Origin: Gammaproteobacteria bacterium
Lineage (GTDB): Bacteria; Pseudomonadota; Gammaproteobacteria; Steroidobacterales; Steroidobacteraceae
DNA: 20,380 nt
Reading direction: 5' to 3'
NCBI GenBank assembly: GCA_030040235.1
Contig: JASHUC010000538.1
Coordinates: forward strand, 1-20,380
Shown here: one piece after another, positions 6,125 to 18,190 of the stretch
Position numbering within the stretch: position 1 is the first letter of the stretch
Layout: every line of letters starts with the position of its first letter
The notes under the pieces: generated by a model
What the model saw: the letters and a program-made list of their open reading frames with translations, nothing else
Told to the model about the DNA's origin: nothing
Database searches by the model: none
Made by a program: the position numbers and the translations under genes

Positions 6125-6875
6125 CGAGAGCGCCCAGCCACGATGTGAGCAGCGGGAGCGCCGCATGCCGCGTGAGATCGATCTGCAAGGGCGTCACCGA
6201 GACATAGCCCTGTGCGATGGCATGGAAGTCGGTTCCGGGACCGGCATCCTGCTCCGGGCCCGCCGGGCCCACCCAGTACAGCGGCCGGCCTCGCGGGTCG
6301 TGAGTCCGAACGACCTGCTCGGAGCGGTGTCGATATCCGAGTCGCGTCGCGCGAAACCCCTGCAGGCGCTCGTAGGGCACATCGGGCACGTTGACATTGA
6401 GGATGAGCGCGCGCTCCAAGGGCCGGGCGAGGAGCGCCTCGACGAGCAGGCGAGCCACGCGGGCGCCGCTTTCGAAGTGCCGGCCGCTCGCGGGCTCGGT
6501 GCACAGCGAGAGTGCGAGCGTCGGCAGGCCGAGAAAGCGCCCCTCGATCGCCGCCGCGACCGTCCCGGAATAAAGTACGTCATCGCCGAGGTTCGCGCCG
6601 TCGTTGATACCCGAGACGACCATGTCGTGCTCGAAATCGAACAGGCCCGAGATGGCAAGATGCACACAGTCGGTGGGGGTTCCGACGACGTAGTAGACGT
6701 TCGGCTCGGACTGGAACACGCGCAGCGGCACCTCGAGGGTCAGCGAGTTGCTCGCTCCGCTGCGATTGCGGTCCGGGGCGACGATGGTGATGTCGGCGAG
6801 CGGCGCGAGCGCCTCTTTGAGCTTGAGGATGCCCTCGGCGCGGTAGCCGTCATCGTTGCTGACGAGGATCTTCAC
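6117..6875 (-). CDS. surE: 5'-nucleotidase / survival protein SurE
   Basis: SurE is a metal-dependent nucleoside 5'-monophosphatase (also acting on short polyphosphate) linked to stationary-phase survival. The 252-residue product begins at a GTG (6875-6873) with the family's invariant opening [10 protein letters not shown]. The metal ligands Asp8, Asp9, Ser39 (NRSGAS) and Asn91 (SGINDGAN) are all present, as is [12 protein letters not shown] much longer open frame upstream is antisense to the Smr gene and is not SurE. There is no clear Shine-Dalgarno; a TTGACG about 30-50 bases upstream could be a -35, but its -10 is poor. surE overlaps pcm by 8 nt. The truD gene, often found between ispF and surE, is replaced by the divergent Smr gene. 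Confidence 0.96.
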   Translation of the reverse strand: MKILVSNDDGYRAEGILKLKEALAPLADITIVAPDRNRSGASNSLTLEVPLRVFQSEPNVYYVVGTPTDCVHLAISGLFDFEHDMVVSGINDGANLGDDVLYSGTVAAAIEGRFLGLPTLALSLCTEPASGRHFESGARVARLLVEALLARPLERALILNVNVPDVPYERLQGFRATRLGYRHRSEQVVRTHDPRGRPLYWVGPAGPEQDAGPGTDFHAIAQGYVSVTPLQIDLTRHAALPLLTSWLGALDG

Positions 6876-6938
6876 GGGATGGTAACGGTCATGAGCGGTG
6901 CCAAGCGGCGCGTCAATATAGCGGGTGAGAGCCCCTCG

Positions 6939-6953
6939 CGGGAGGCTGACGTG
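6939..6953 (+). promoter_or_regulatory. Strong ribosome binding site deciding the Smr-gene start
   Basis: GGGAGG (6940-6945) stands five bases before the GTG at 6951. It is one of the best Shine-Dalgarno sequences in the window, and favours this start over the upstream ATGs, which have none. Confidence 0.6.
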
Positions 6954-7502
6954 CATCCGGAGGGAGCGCGCGGCGAGCAGGAGGACGATGCGGCGCTGTT
7001 TCGCGAGGCGACCCGTGACGTGCGGCCGCTCGCTCACGATCGGCAGGCCGTGCCGCGCGCGAAGCCCCCGCCGCGCGCACGCTTCACGCGCGCCGATCGG
7101 CTCGCCATCCTCGAGGAAAGTCTCGAGACAAGGCAGGACGACCCCGAGCTTGCCGGCGGCGAGGTGGCCGCCTACGCCCGCGCCGGAGTACGCCGCTCGG
7201 TGCTGCAGCGGTTGCGCCGGGGTCACTACCGCATCGAAGCCGAGCTCGACCTGCATGGCTTGACCGTCGCGGAAGCGAAGGCGGCGCTGCGCCGGTTTCT
7301 CGCCGCGGCGCTCGAGCGCGACCTGCGGTGCGTGCGCATCATCCACGGCAAGGGGTTGCGCTCGGGCCCCCGCGGTCCGGTTCTCAAGGTGGCCGTCGGC
7401 GGGATTCTGCGCCGCAGCTCGCACGTGCTCGCCTTCGTCTCGGCGCGCGCGGTCGACGGCGGTACGGGTGCGCTCTACGCGTTGCTCGCGCCGCGCAGGT
7501 AA
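6951..7502 (+). CDS. Smr-domain protein, SmrA-like
   Basis: Smr domains bind and often cleave nucleic acid; bacterial Smr proteins include the collision-sensing ribonuclease SmrB. This 183-residue product has an N-terminal segment [17 protein letters not shown] like that of E. coli SmrA. The Smr domain follows, with [20 protein letters not shown] (LDLHG at 99-103), [10 protein letters not shown] (HGKG at 132-135) and [10 protein letters not shown] near the end. The DLHG motif is intact, unlike in E. coli SmrA where it is degenerate. I chose GTG 6951 because GGGAGG lies five bases upstream and the length fits the family; in-frame ATGs at 6891 and 6879 are alternatives. It diverges from surE, and its 3' end overlaps ispDF by 28 nt on the opposite strand. 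Whether it cuts RNA is unknown. Confidence 0.88.
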   Translation: MHPEGARGEQEDDAALFREATRDVRPLAHDRQAVPRAKPPPRARFTRADRLAILEESLETRQDDPELAGGEVAAYARAGVRRSVLQRLRRGHYRIEAELDLHGLTVAEAKAALRRFLAAALERDLRCVRIIHGKGLRSGPRGPVLKVAVGGILRRSSHVLAFVSARAVDGGTGALYALLAPRR

Positions 7503-8656
7503 ACAAGCACGACCGCCTGCGCTGCGATGCCCTCGCGACGGCCGAGAAAGCCGAGCCGCTCGGTCGTGGTCGCCTTGATGTTGACGCGTTCCTCTTGGAT
7601 CTCGAGCAGCCGGGCGACCGTGGCGCGGATCTCGTCGCGGTAGCGCGCGAGCCTCGGCGCCTCGGCGAGGACGGTCAGGTCGGCGTTGGCGACGGCGAGT
7701 CCGCGAGCCTTGAGCATCGCGAGCACGGTGCGGACGAACTGCTCGCTCGCGGCACCACGCCACTGCGGGTCATCGTCCCGGAAGTGCTGGCCGATGTCTC
7801 CGAGACCGGCCGCGCCCAGCATCGCATCGCACAGCGCGTGCAGCAGCACGTCGCCGTCGGAGTGCGCGACCACTCCGCTCGTGTGGGGGATGCGCACGCC
7901 CCCCAGCATCACGAAGTCGCCGGGCCCGAAAGCATGTACGTCAACTCCGGATCCGATCCTCATGGTTCTCTCCGCGGCCACGAGTGCGCGCGCGACCGCC
8001 AGATCCTCGGCCGTCGTGATCTTGATATTACTCGCCGCACCCTCAACACGCGCCGGCTGGGCGCCGCTCCACTCGAGCGCCTGCGACTCATCGGTCGGCG
8101 AGCGTCCCGAGGCGAACGCGGCATCGAGCGCCGCGCACAGCGCCCCGTAACGGAACATCTGCGGCGTCAGCGCGCGCCACAATCCGGTGCGATCGACCGT
8201 TCGCTCGATGCTCGGGCCCGCTCCGCCCTGCTTGAGAGTGTCGGCGACCGGGCCGACGAGCAGCCCCCCGACCGCGTGCGCGGCACAGGTGAGGAGCAGC
8301 CGCTCGAGGTCCGCCCGCACCAGGCAGGGCCGTGCCGCATCGTGCACCAGCACCCAGTCGCCGGCGGCGGCGCGCCCCTCGAGGGCCTCGAGCGCACGGC
8401 GTACGGACTCGGCGCGCGTCGCGCCACCGGCGGCGGCCTCGATGCGGGCCCAGCCACGCTTGGAAGCGATGCGCGGCCAGTGAGTGTCCCCGGGTGCAAG
8501 CGCCACGACGATGGCGGCACAACGCGCATCGTCCACGAAGGGCTCGAGAGCCCGCTCGATGACGGTGCGGCCATCGAGCTCGGCGTACTGCTTCGGGTAG
8601 GACTCGCCGAAGCGCTGACCGCTGCCCGCGGCCGGCATGATGAGCCAGTAACGCAC
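7475..8656 (-). CDS. ispDF: Bifunctional IspD-IspF fusion (MEP pathway)
   Basis: One continuous 393-residue frame carries two enzymes of non-mevalonate isoprenoid synthesis. IspD (residues 1-231) makes CDP-methylerythritol and shows [20 protein letters not shown] and a C-terminal [10 protein letters not shown]. IspF (232-393) makes the cyclodiphosphate and shows [10 protein letters not shown] (metal ligands Asp239 and His241), [26 protein letters not shown] and [15 protein letters not shown]. Each half has its normal stand-alone length, joined with no linker: Met232 corresponds to the usual first residue of IspF. The start is GTG 8656-8654, four bases after the ftsB stop. Gammaproteobacteria usually have separate, touching ispD and ispF genes, so the fusion is unusual; it is standard in alphaproteobacteria. 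The 3' end overlaps the convergent Smr gene. Confidence 0.95.
   Translation of the reverse strand: MRYWLIMPAAGSGQRFGESYPKQYAELDGRTVIERALEPFVDDARCAAIVVALAPGDTHWPRIASKRGWARIEAAAGGATRAESVRRALEALEGRAAAGDWVLVHDAARPCLVRADLERLLLTCAAHAVGGLLVGPVADTLKQGGAGPSIERTVDRTGLWRALTPQMFRYGALCAALDAAFASGRSPTDESQALEWSGAQPARVEGAASNIKITTAEDLAVARALVAAERTMRIGSGVDVHAFGPGDFVMLGGVRIPHTSGVVAHSDGDVLLHALCDAMLGAAGLGDIGQHFRDDDPQWRGAASEQFVRTVLAMLKARGLAVANADLTVLAEAPRLARYRDEIRATVARLLEIQEERVNIKATTTERLGFLGRREGIAAQAVVLVYLRGASNA
7961..7973 (-). promoter_or_regulatory. Internal ribosome binding site and ATG at the IspD/IspF junction
   Basis: On the minus strand GGAGAG (7973-7968) stands four bases before an in-frame ATG (7963-7961), which is the ancestral IspF start. 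It could give a free 162-residue IspF in addition to the fusion. Confidence 0.45.
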
Positions 8657-8660
8657 CCCA

Positions 8661-8972
8661 CTATCGCCGTGCGGTCTGGGTTTGAGAGTCGTGCCCGGCG
8701 CCGCGCGGCACGACTTGGTAGAAGCTTTCGTTCGGGCCGATCATGCCGAGCTCGCTGCGTGCCCGCTCCTCCAGAGCGGTCATGCCGTTCTTCAGGTCGT
8801 GCACCTCGGCGGCGAGCTCGCGATTGCGCTCGGTCAAGCGCGCGTTCTCCGCGCTCTGGGCCGCCACCGCCGCCTTGAGCGGCCCGAGCCCGCGCACCCC
8901 GTCATGCGAGATCCACAACCGGTACTGCAGGAGCACCAGGACGATCGCGAGTGCCGCCGCGAGCCACCTCAT
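8661..8972 (-). CDS. ftsB: Cell division protein FtsB
   Basis: FtsB is a small bitopic inner-membrane protein that bridges FtsQ and FtsL in the divisome. The 103-residue product has one N-terminal transmembrane helix (about residues 3-19, [17 protein letters not shown]). A periplasmic coiled coil follows at about 35-70 ([20 protein letters not shown]), and then the [15 protein letters not shown] segment typical of FtsB. The ATG is at 8972-8970 with no Shine-Dalgarno. The stop is four bases before the ispDF GTG, so the two are probably coupled; ftsB-ispD is a conserved neighbour pair. The enolase gene that often precedes ftsB is absent here. Confidence 0.95.
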   Translation of the reverse strand: MRWLAAALAIVLVLLQYRLWISHDGVRGLGPLKAAVAAQSAENARLTERNRELAAEVHDLKNGMTALEERARSELGMIGPNESFYQVVPRGAGHDSQTQTARR

Positions 8973-8981
8973 GAGCGCGAG

Positions 8982-8990
8982 AGCGTATCA
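8982..8990 (-). promoter_or_regulatory. Candidate extended -10 promoter for ftsB-ispDF
   Basis: The minus strand reads TGATACGCT (TG-N-TACGCT), nine bases before the ftsB ATG. If used, the leader would be only a few bases, which fits the missing Shine-Dalgarno. No -35 is visible. The rest of the 76-bp kdsA-ftsB gap holds GC-rich short palindromes and no gene. Confidence 0.25.
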
Positions 8991-9048
8991 GAGGCGCGCT
9001 CGATCTGCCGGCCGGCGCACCGGCTCGCCGCTGCGGCACGCCGCGCTT

Positions 9049-11594
<2,546 letters not shown>

Positions 11595-11600
<6 letters not shown>

Positions 11601-13010
11601 CACCGGGGCCCCGCGGCGCCACGTGAGCCGGCCCCGCCGCCGTGTCTGGGCGGCGGCCTGAATTCGCGCATCGACCCACAGGTCCCCCGCCGCGAGCAGC
11701 TGCTCGCCCGCCCAGATGAGGGGCAGCCGCTCGCGCTCGGCGCGTCCCACGCGTGCCTCCTGAAGGAGTGCCTTGAGCGTGCGGGTCGGGCCGCCCGGGC
11801 GCGGCCGCAACCGCTCCCCGCCGCGCCGCGCACGCACGGTGACCGAGGCGGGCAATGCATCGATATCGATCGGGCCGTGCGGATCGGGCACCAGCTCGAG
11901 CCGTCCGATGCCCGGAGCGAGCTCGATGGCCGGCGCGCTGTGCAACGGCCACGACAGGGGGGCGAGCCTCCCTTGCGTTGCAGCGCTCGTGAGGCTGAGC
12001 AGATCGCCCTGGCGCTCGGCGATCGTGCGGCCCCACGCGACCTGCGGGTGCGCGTCGGGACGCGCCTCGAGCACCGGGCCCGCAAGCTCATCGAGACGCC
12101 GCGTGTCGGGCAGCGTGTGCCCCGCACGCGCGATCCAGTACCTGAGCGCATTGCGCCTGCGCTCGAGCGTGAGCGGGCGAAGCCGCTTGAGGCAAAGCGC
12201 TGCGCCGACCGCGGCACGCTCGGCATCGGCGCGCCCGATCAGATCGAGCAGGCGTTGCCCCTCGGCGGCATGACGTGCCGTGCGCGCCACCGAGACACCC
12301 GCCGAGGGCCAGCGCGCACGCAGCAGCGGCACGATCCGGCGCCGCAGATAATTGCGGTCGAGCCGCTCATCGGCGTTGCTTTCGTCCTCGATCCATTCGA
12401 GCCCCCGGGCGCGCGCCCACGCCTCGAGCTCGCTGCGATCGATGCCGAGCAGAGGCCGGGCGAGCCGTCCACGCCCGAAGGGCGCCACGCGCGGCATGGC
12501 GGCAAGTCCGGGCAGCCCCGCCCCGCGCAGCAGCTGCAGGAGCACCGTCTCGAGCTGATCGTCCGCGTGCTGCGCAGTGAGCAGCACCTCGGCGGGCGCG
12601 AGCTCCCGCTCGAGCGCCCGGTAGCGGGCCTCGCGCGCGGCAGCCTCCGGAGAGCAGCCCGCGCGGCGGTCGACCTCGACCTCGAGTACCGTGAGTGGCA
12701 CGCGCAACCGCTCCGCGACCGCGCGGCAATGCGCCGCCCAGTCCCCCGAGCTCGCCTGCAGCCGGTGGTCGACGTGCAGCGCCCGCAGGCGCCGGCGCCT
12801 CTCGCGCAGCTGCGCAAGCGCAGTGAGCAGCACCGTCGAGTCGAGCCCGCCGCTGAAGGCGACGCACAGCGAGGCCGTCCGGTGGTCGGGCAGCGCCGCG
12901 GCGAGGGCCGCTGCCAGGCGCTTCTGGAAGCCCTCCACGCCTCGCCTGTTTGTCCCGGCGCGCCTCGCAGATTCCGCCGAAGGTGGCTCAGGTGCCGCCG
13001 CGCGCCGCAT
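11595..13010 (-). CDS. tilS: tRNA(Ile)-lysidine synthetase
   Basis: TilS attaches lysine to the wobble cytidine of tRNA-Ile(CAU), changing its reading from AUG to AUA and its charging to isoleucine; it is normally essential. The 471-residue protein carries the PP-loop ATPase motif FSGGLDSTVLL (Ser53-Gly-Gly-Leu-Asp57-Ser58), HVDHRLQ, TAQHADDQLET and LRGAGLPGLAAM. The middle has RPLLGIDRSELEAWARARGLEWIEDESN and RNYLRRRI, followed by the TilS-specific C-terminal domains. The start is ATG 13010-13008, directly abutting the accA stop (TGAATG), with GGAGGAGAG about nine bases upstream. accA-tilS is a familiar pair in gammaproteobacteria. The roughly 25 N-terminal residues before the core are low-complexity, so a later start is possible. 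Confidence 0.95.
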
Positions 13011-13979
13011 TCAATCGCTCTCCTCCTCGGAGTAGACGCCGAAGGACGAGATGCGGGCGCTGCGCCGCTCGCGCAGCTCCTCGATCGAGAGCCCGTCGAG
13101 ATCGTCGAGATTGCGGATGAGCGCCTCCTTCAGAGTCGCCGCCATGGTGGAGGGGTCGCGGTGCGCACCTCCGAGCGGTTCCTCGAGCATCTCGTCGACG
13201 AGACCGAGCTGGTGGAGCCGCTGTGCGGTGAGCCCGAGCGCCTCGGCTGCGACTTCCTTCTTATCGGTGCTCCTCCAGAGAATCGAGGCACAGGGCTCGG
13301 GCGAGATGACCGAGTAGGTGCTGTACTTGAGCATGATCAGCCGGTCGCACACCCCGATCGCGAGCGCACCGCCGCTGCCGCCCTCGCCCGTCACCGCCGT
13401 GACGATCGGGACGCTGAGCACCGCCATCTCGAACAGGTTGCGCGCGATCGCCTCGGCCTGGCCGCGCTCCTCGCCGCCGACGCCGGGATAGGCGCCCGGG
13501 GTATCGATGAGCGTGACGATCGGCAGATGAAAGCGCTCGGCGAGCCGCATGAGGCGCAGGGCCTTGCGATAGCCCTCGGGCTTCGGCATTCCGTAGTTGC
13601 GACGCACGCGATCCTTGGTATCCCGGCCCTTCTGGTGGCCGATGATCATCACGGCACGCTGCTCGAGCCGCGCGAGCCCGCCGACGATCGCCAGGTCGTC
13701 GCCGAACATGCGATCCCCGTGCAGCTCGTGAAACTCCTTGCACATCGCATTCACGTAGTCGAGCGTGTACGGGCGCTGCGGGTGGCGCGCGAGCTGGGTG
13801 ATCTGCCAGGGCGTAAGCGTCTCGAAGATGCTGGTCGTCAGCTGGCGGCTCTTCGCCTGCAGCCGCGCGATCTCATCGCTGATGTTCACCTCGGAATCGG
13901 ATCCGACGTGCTTGAGCTCCTCGATCTTCGCTTCGAGCTCGGCGATCGGCTGTTCGAAATCGAGAAACGCGACGGCCAT
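13011..13979 (-). CDS. accA: Acetyl-CoA carboxylase carboxyltransferase, alpha subunit
   Basis: AccA works with AccD to transfer carboxyl from biotin-carrier protein to acetyl-CoA, giving malonyl-CoA for fatty-acid synthesis. The 322-residue product begins at ATG 13979-13977 with [22 protein letters not shown], the usual AccA opening. It contains [47 protein letters not shown] sequence, [32 protein letters not shown] and [13 protein letters not shown], all classic AccA blocks. Thirty-five in-frame residues and more upstream overlap the dnaE 3' region and are not AccA-like. The gap from dnaE is 70 bp and has no clear terminator. The stop abuts the tilS ATG. dnaE-accA order is conserved in gammaproteobacteria. 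Confidence 0.98.
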   Translation of the reverse strand: MAVAFLDFEQPIAELEAKIEELKHVGSDSEVNISDEIARLQAKSRQLTTSIFETLTPWQITQLARHPQRPYTLDYVNAMCKEFHELHGDRMFGDDLAIVGGLARLEQRAVMIIGHQKGRDTKDRVRRNYGMPKPEGYRKALRLMRLAERFHLPIVTLIDTPGAYPGVGGEERGQAEAIARNLFEMAVLSVPIVTAVTGEGGSGGALAIGVCDRLIMLKYSTYSVISPEPCASILWRSTDKKEVAAEALGLTAQRLHQLGLVDEMLEEPLGGAHRDPSTMAATLKEALIRNLDDLDGLSIEELRERRSARISSFGVYSEEESD

Positions 13980-14049
13980 GTGACGAGCGCTACCCCTCGA
14001 GGATGGACCGGCGGAGGTTACCGGGGGGGCGAGCGAGCCGTCCAGTCCC

Positions 14050-17000
14050 TCAGCGCCCGCTCGCGCCGAAGGACGGGAGCGCGACGGGCGGCCCGTAGAG
14101 GAGCTGCACCCCGTTGCGACCGAAGAATCCCTCGAGCTGCTCGATGAGCTCACGCGTGGGGTGCACGCGCCATTCGGCCCCGAGGCTCATCGTGCAGCTT
14201 GCCCCCGCTGCGCGATAGTGAACGCTCACCGGGCAATGCCCCGTGCGCCAGGGCTCGAGCACGTGCGCGAGCCGTTCAATGAGGGCGCGGCCGTCGGTCT
14301 CGTCAGGCCAGCGCAGCACGAGGCGCTGCGCCTGCTGCTCGCGCGCCCGGTACAGGTCGGTGATGCGCCGGGCCGCAAGCCGCCAACCGTCGCTGAAGTC
14401 GTCGAAGCGCAGGCTCCCCTCGACGAGCACCAGCGCATCTTTGGCGATCAGGTCGCGAAACTGCTGATACACCTCGTCGAAGAGGGTGACCTCGAGCCGG
14501 CCCGAGCGGTCATCGAGCACGAAGCTCACGCGCGGCCCGCGCTTCCTCACCTCATCGACCAGACCCGCGACCGTCGTCGGGCGGCCGGCACTGAAGCTGC
14601 GGCCGGGCTCACCGCCCCCAGTGGGCCGTTCCGTGACGAGCTCGCCGATGCGCGCCGAGACGAAGCGCGCGAGCTCGCCCTCGAAACGGTCGATCGGATG
14701 GCCCGTCAGGTACAGTCCGAGCGTTTCGCGCTCGCCTGCGAGCCGGACCTGCTCGCTCCAGTCCGCGGGCTCGGGCGCCTGCGCGGGGACCGGATCCTCC
14801 GGGGGCCGGGTGGCCGCGAGTCCGAAGAAATCGCTCTGTCCGGCTTCGACGGCGCGCGAGCTCTGATCCCCGAGCAGCATGGCAGAGGGCAAGCGGCTCA
14901 TGAGGCTCGCGCGGTTGGCCTTGAGGCCGTCCATGCTGCCCGAGCGGATGAGGGCCTCGAGCGTGCGCCGATTGAGCTTCGAGAGATCCATGCGGCGGGT
15001 GAGATCCTCGAGGCTCGCGAACTCCCCGCGCGCCTCCCGCTCGGCGATGAGCGCCTCGATCGCCCCGAGGCCGACGCCTTTGATCGCGCCGAGACCGTAG
15101 AGAATCGTGCACGCGTCGGCGACCGCGAATTCGTAGCGCGAGCGGTTGATGCGCGGGGGCTCGACGTTGAGTCCGAGCTGCTTGCATTCCTCGATCAGCG
15201 TCACGACCTTGTCGGTGTGATCCATGTCGGCCGAAAGCACCGCGGCCATGAACGCGGCCGGATGATGCGCTTTCAAATACGCGGTCTGGTACGAAAGCAG
15301 CGCGTATGCGGCGGAATGGGATTTGTTGAAGCCGTAGCCTGCGAATTTCTCCATCAGATCGAAGATGTGTGCGGCGCGCTCGCGTGGCACGCCCCGCGCG
15401 GATGCCCCCTCGATGAACACCGAGCGTTGCTTCGCCATCTCCTCGGGCTTTTTCTTGCCCATCGCGCGGCGCAGCAGGTCGGCCCCGCCGAGCGTGTAGC
15501 CCGCGAGGACCTGCGCGATCTGCATCACCTGCTCCTGGTAGAGGATCACTCCGTAGGTCGCCTCGAGCACCGGCTTGAGGCTCGGATGCAGGTAGTCGAT
15601 CGGGCCGTCGGTCCTGCCGTGCTTGCGATTGATGAAGTCATCGACCATGCCCGACTGCAGCGGCCCGGGACGAAAGAGCGCGTTGATCGCCACGATGTCC
15701 TCGAAGCAGTCGGGCTGCAGGCGGCGGATGAGATCCTTCATGCCGCGCGACTCGAGCTGGAAAACGGCCGTCGTGCGGCAGGACTTGAGCAGCGCGTAGC
15801 TGGCGGCATCCTCCATCGGCAGCGATTCCACCGCGAGCGGCGGCTCTCCGGACTGCGCCTGCACGTGGTTGATGCGCGCGACGGCGCGATCGATGATCGT
15901 GAGGGTGCGCAGACCGAGGAAGTCGAACTTGACGAGGCCGGCCGCCTCCACGTCGTCCTTGTCGAACTGCGTGAGCACTCCGGTTGCGCCCTCTTCGCGG
16001 TAGAGCGGCGCAAAGTCGGTGAGCACCGACGGGGCGATCACGACGCCGCCGGCGTGGGTACCCGCGTTGCGGGTCAGGCCCTCGAGAGAGCGCGCGAGAT
16101 CGATGAGGTTCCTGACCTCCTCCTCCGATTCGTAGAGCCGCTTGAGCTCGGGCTCCTTCGCGAGCGCATCCTCGAGCGTGATACCGAGCTCGAAGGGGAT
16201 GAGCTTCGCGATGCGATCGACGAAGCCGTAGCTCATGCCGAGCACGCGGCCCACGTCGCGCACCACCGCCTTGGCCGCCATGGTGCCGTAGGTGATGATC
16301 TGAGAGACGCGCTCGCGGCCGTACTTCTGCGAGACGTACTCGATCACGCGGTCGCGCCCTTCCATGCAGAAATCGATGTCGAAGTCCGGCATCGAGACGC
16401 GCTCGGGATTCAAGAACCGCTCGAAGAGCAGATCATGCTCGATCGGATCGAGGTCGGTGATCGAGAGGCCGTAGGCAACGAGCGAGCCCGCCCCCGAGCC
16501 GCGCCCGGGACCGACCGGCACACCGTTCGCTCGCGCCCAGCGGATGAAGTCCGCGACGATGAGGAAGTACCCGGCAAAGCCCATTTTGCAGATCACGTCG
16601 AGCTCGCTCGCAAGACGCGCGCGATAGCGCTCGGCCTCGAGCGCGCGCCCGGCGAGCCGCCCGGTGAGCCCGCGCTCGGCCTCGGACTTGAGGTACTCGG
16701 CGGCGCTCGTGCCCGGGGGCACCGGGTACTCGGGCAGGCGCGCCTCCCCGAGTCTGAGCTTGAGGGTGCAACGGCGCGCGATCTCCACGGAATTGGCGAG
16801 CGCCTCGGGTACATCCGCAAACAGCACCGCCATCTCCGCGGGCGTGCGCAGATACTGCTGTGTGGTGTAGCGGCGCGGCCGGCTGGGGTCGGCGAGCAGC
16901 GCGCCGTCGTGGATGCACACTCGAGCCTCGTGCGGCTCGAAGTCGGCGGCGGCGAGGAATCGCACGTCGTTGGTCGCGACGAGCGGCACCCCGCGGCGCG

Positions 17001-17568
17001 CTGCGAGGGCCACCGCCGCGGCGATGTAAGCGTCCTCCTCGGGGCGTCCCACCCGCTGCAGCTCGAGATAGAACCGGTCGCCGAACAGCTCGAGCCAGGC
17101 ATCGAGCGCACGCTCGGCGTCGGCTTCCCGTCCGTGCGCGAGCGCGCGCCCGACCTCACCCTCGGTCGCTCCGGAGAGCGCAATGGTGCCGGCAAGGTCC
17201 GGTGCGGTGAGCCAGCGCCGCTCGATGCAGGGTGCGCCGCGGCGCGGCCGCTCGAGATAGGCGCGGGTGACGAGGCGCGTGAGATTGCGGTAGCCGGCCT
17301 CGCTCTGACAGAGCAGCGTCAGGCGCGAGCTCTGCGAGCGCTCGGCATTGTCGGCCACCCTGAGGTCCACCCCGACGATCGGCTTCACGCCGCACTCGAG
17401 TGCGGCGCGATAGAACTTCACCATCGCGAACAGGTTGGTCTCATCGGTGAGGGCGACGGCGGGCATCTGCGCGGCCGCCACCGCCTCCATGAGCTCCGGC
17501 ACCCGCACGACGCTGTCGGCGAGGGAGTACTCGGTGTGCAAACGCAAATGGACGAAGCCGTGCGGCAT
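14050..17568 (-). CDS. dnaE: DNA polymerase III alpha subunit (replicative polymerase)
   Basis: DnaE is the catalytic subunit of the replicative polymerase. The 1172-residue protein starts at ATG 17568-17566 with the PHP domain ([28 protein letters not shown]). The polymerase core has [16 protein letters not shown] (351-366). The catalytic aspartates are Asp397 and Asp399 in MPDFDIDFC, with the third at Asp549 in [43 protein letters not shown] fingers follow. The beta-clamp binding motif QSDFF is at 911-915. An OB domain ([29 protein letters not shown]) and a C-terminal tau-binding region close the protein. Length and motif spacing match gammaproteobacterial DnaE1. It follows rnhB after 16 bp and precedes accA. 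A very long antisense open frame covers it but is a composition shadow. Confidence 0.98.
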   Translation of the reverse strand: MPHGFVHLRLHTEYSLADSVVRVPELMEAVAAAQMPAVALTDETNLFAMVKFYRAALECGVKPIVGVDLRVADNAERSQSSRLTLLCQSEAGYRNLTRLVTRAYLERPRRGAPCIERRWLTAPDLAGTIALSGATEGEVGRALAHGREADAERALDAWLELFGDRFYLELQRVGRPEEDAYIAAAVALAARRGVPLVATNDVRFLAAADFEPHEARVCIHDGALLADPSRPRRYTTQQYLRTPAEMAVLFADVPEALANSVEIARRCTLKLRLGEARLPEYPVPPGTSAAEYLKSEAERGLTGRLAGRALEAERYRARLASELDVICKMGFAGYFLIVADFIRWARANGVPVGPGRGSGAGSLVAYGLSITDLDPIEHDLLFERFLNPERVSMPDFDIDFCMEGRDRVIEYVSQKYGRERVSQIITYGTMAAKAVVRDVGRVLGMSYGFVDRIAKLIPFELGITLEDALAKEPELKRLYESEEEVRNLIDLARSLEGLTRNAGTHAGGVVIAPSVLTDFAPLYREEGATGVLTQFDKDDVEAAGLVKFDFLGLRTLTIIDRAVARINHVQAQSGEPPLAVESLPMEDAASYALLKSCRTTAVFQLESRGMKDLIRRLQPDCFEDIVAINALFRPGPLQSGMVDDFINRKHGRTDGPIDYLHPSLKPVLEATYGVILYQEQVMQIAQVLAGYTLGGADLLRRAMGKKKPEEMAKQRSVFIEGASARGVPRERAAHIFDLMEKFAGYGFNKSHSAAYALLSYQTAYLKAHHPAAFMAAVLSADMDHTDKVVTLIEECKQLGLNVEPPRINRSRYEFAVADACTILYGLGAIKGVGLGAIEALIAEREARGEFASLEDLTRRMDLSKLNRRTLEALIRSGSMDGLKANRASLMSRLPSAMLLGDQSSRAVEAGQSDFFGLAATRPPEDPVPAQAPEPADWSEQVRLAGERETLGLYLTGHPIDRFEGELARFVSARIGELVTERPTGGGEPGRSFSAGRPTTVAGLVDEVRKRGPRVSFVLDDRSGRLEVTLFDEVYQQFRDLIAKDALVLVEGSLRFDDFSDGWRLAARRITDLYRAREQQAQRLVLRWPDETDGRALIERLAHVLEPWRTGHCPVSVHYRAAGASCTMSLGAEWRVHPTRELIEQLEGFFGRNGVQLLYGPPVALPSFGASGR

Positions 17569-17584
17569 CGCGGGTCGATCCGGA

Positions 17585-18190
17585 TCAGGAGTCCATCTCG
17601 GGAAGCGTTCCGTCCCATTTTACCGGCGCGAACGAGCGGCGGTGCATCGGGGAGGGCGCGAGCGAGCGCAGCGTCGAAAGGTGCGACGGCGTCGCGTACC
17701 CCTTGTGCGTCGCGAAATCAAACCCGGGATAGCTGGCATCGAGCCGGCGCATCATGGCATCGCGATGTGTCTTGGCGAGAATCGATGCGGCGCTGATCGC
17801 CGCGACCGAGCTGTCCCCGCCGACAATCGCCTCGATGGTGCAGGTGAGCGGCAGGTCCGAAAGGCAGGGCACGCGGTCGCCATCGACCCGAACGTGGGTC
17901 GGCGGAATCGGCAGGCGCAGCAGCGCGCGCCGCATCGCGAGCAGCGTCGCCTGCAGGATGTTGAGCTCGTCGATTTCCTCGCGATCGGACCAGGCGATCG
18001 CCCAGGCGAGCGCCCGTGCGCGGATGACCGGGGCGAGCTCCTCGCGCACTTCCACCGTGAGCACCTTGGAGTCGGCGAGACCCGCGATGCGCCGCTGGGG
18101 ATGCAGAATCACCGCCGCCGCAACCACCGGTCCGGCGAGCGGGCCGCGGCCCGCCTCGTCCACTCCGGCAATGCGCCTCGAGAGCCTCAT
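17585..18190 (-). CDS. rnhB: Ribonuclease HII
   Basis: RNase HII removes ribonucleotides misincorporated in DNA and helps remove RNA from RNA-DNA hybrids. The 201-residue product has the catalytic start [15 protein letters not shown] (Asp11, Glu12), RVDGDRVP with Asp103, the block [14 protein letters not shown], and [13 protein letters not shown] near the C-terminus. The ATG at 18190-18188 overlaps the lpxB stop as ATGA, so it is likely translated by coupling. It sits in the conserved lpxB-rnhB-dnaE order, with 16 bp to dnaE. Confidence 0.97.
   Translation of the reverse strand: MRLSRRIAGVDEAGRGPLAGPVVAAAVILHPQRRIAGLADSKVLTVEVREELAPVIRARALAWAIAWSDREEIDELNILQATLLAMRRALLRLPIPPTHVRVDGDRVPCLSDLPLTCTIEAIVGGDSSVAAISAASILAKTHRDAMMRRLDASYPGFDFATHKGYATPSHLSTLRSLAPSPMHRRSFAPVKWDGTLPEMDS

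Noticed and set aside
6117..7763. 548-residue version of SurE
   Set aside because: All sequence before [10 protein letters not shown] is antisense to the Smr gene and unrelated to SurE, whose family always begins at this motif.
14161..17796. Plus-strand open frame of 1211 codons antisense to dnaE
   Set aside because: Same composition artefact; it mirrors dnaE and has no domain-like features or ribosome site.
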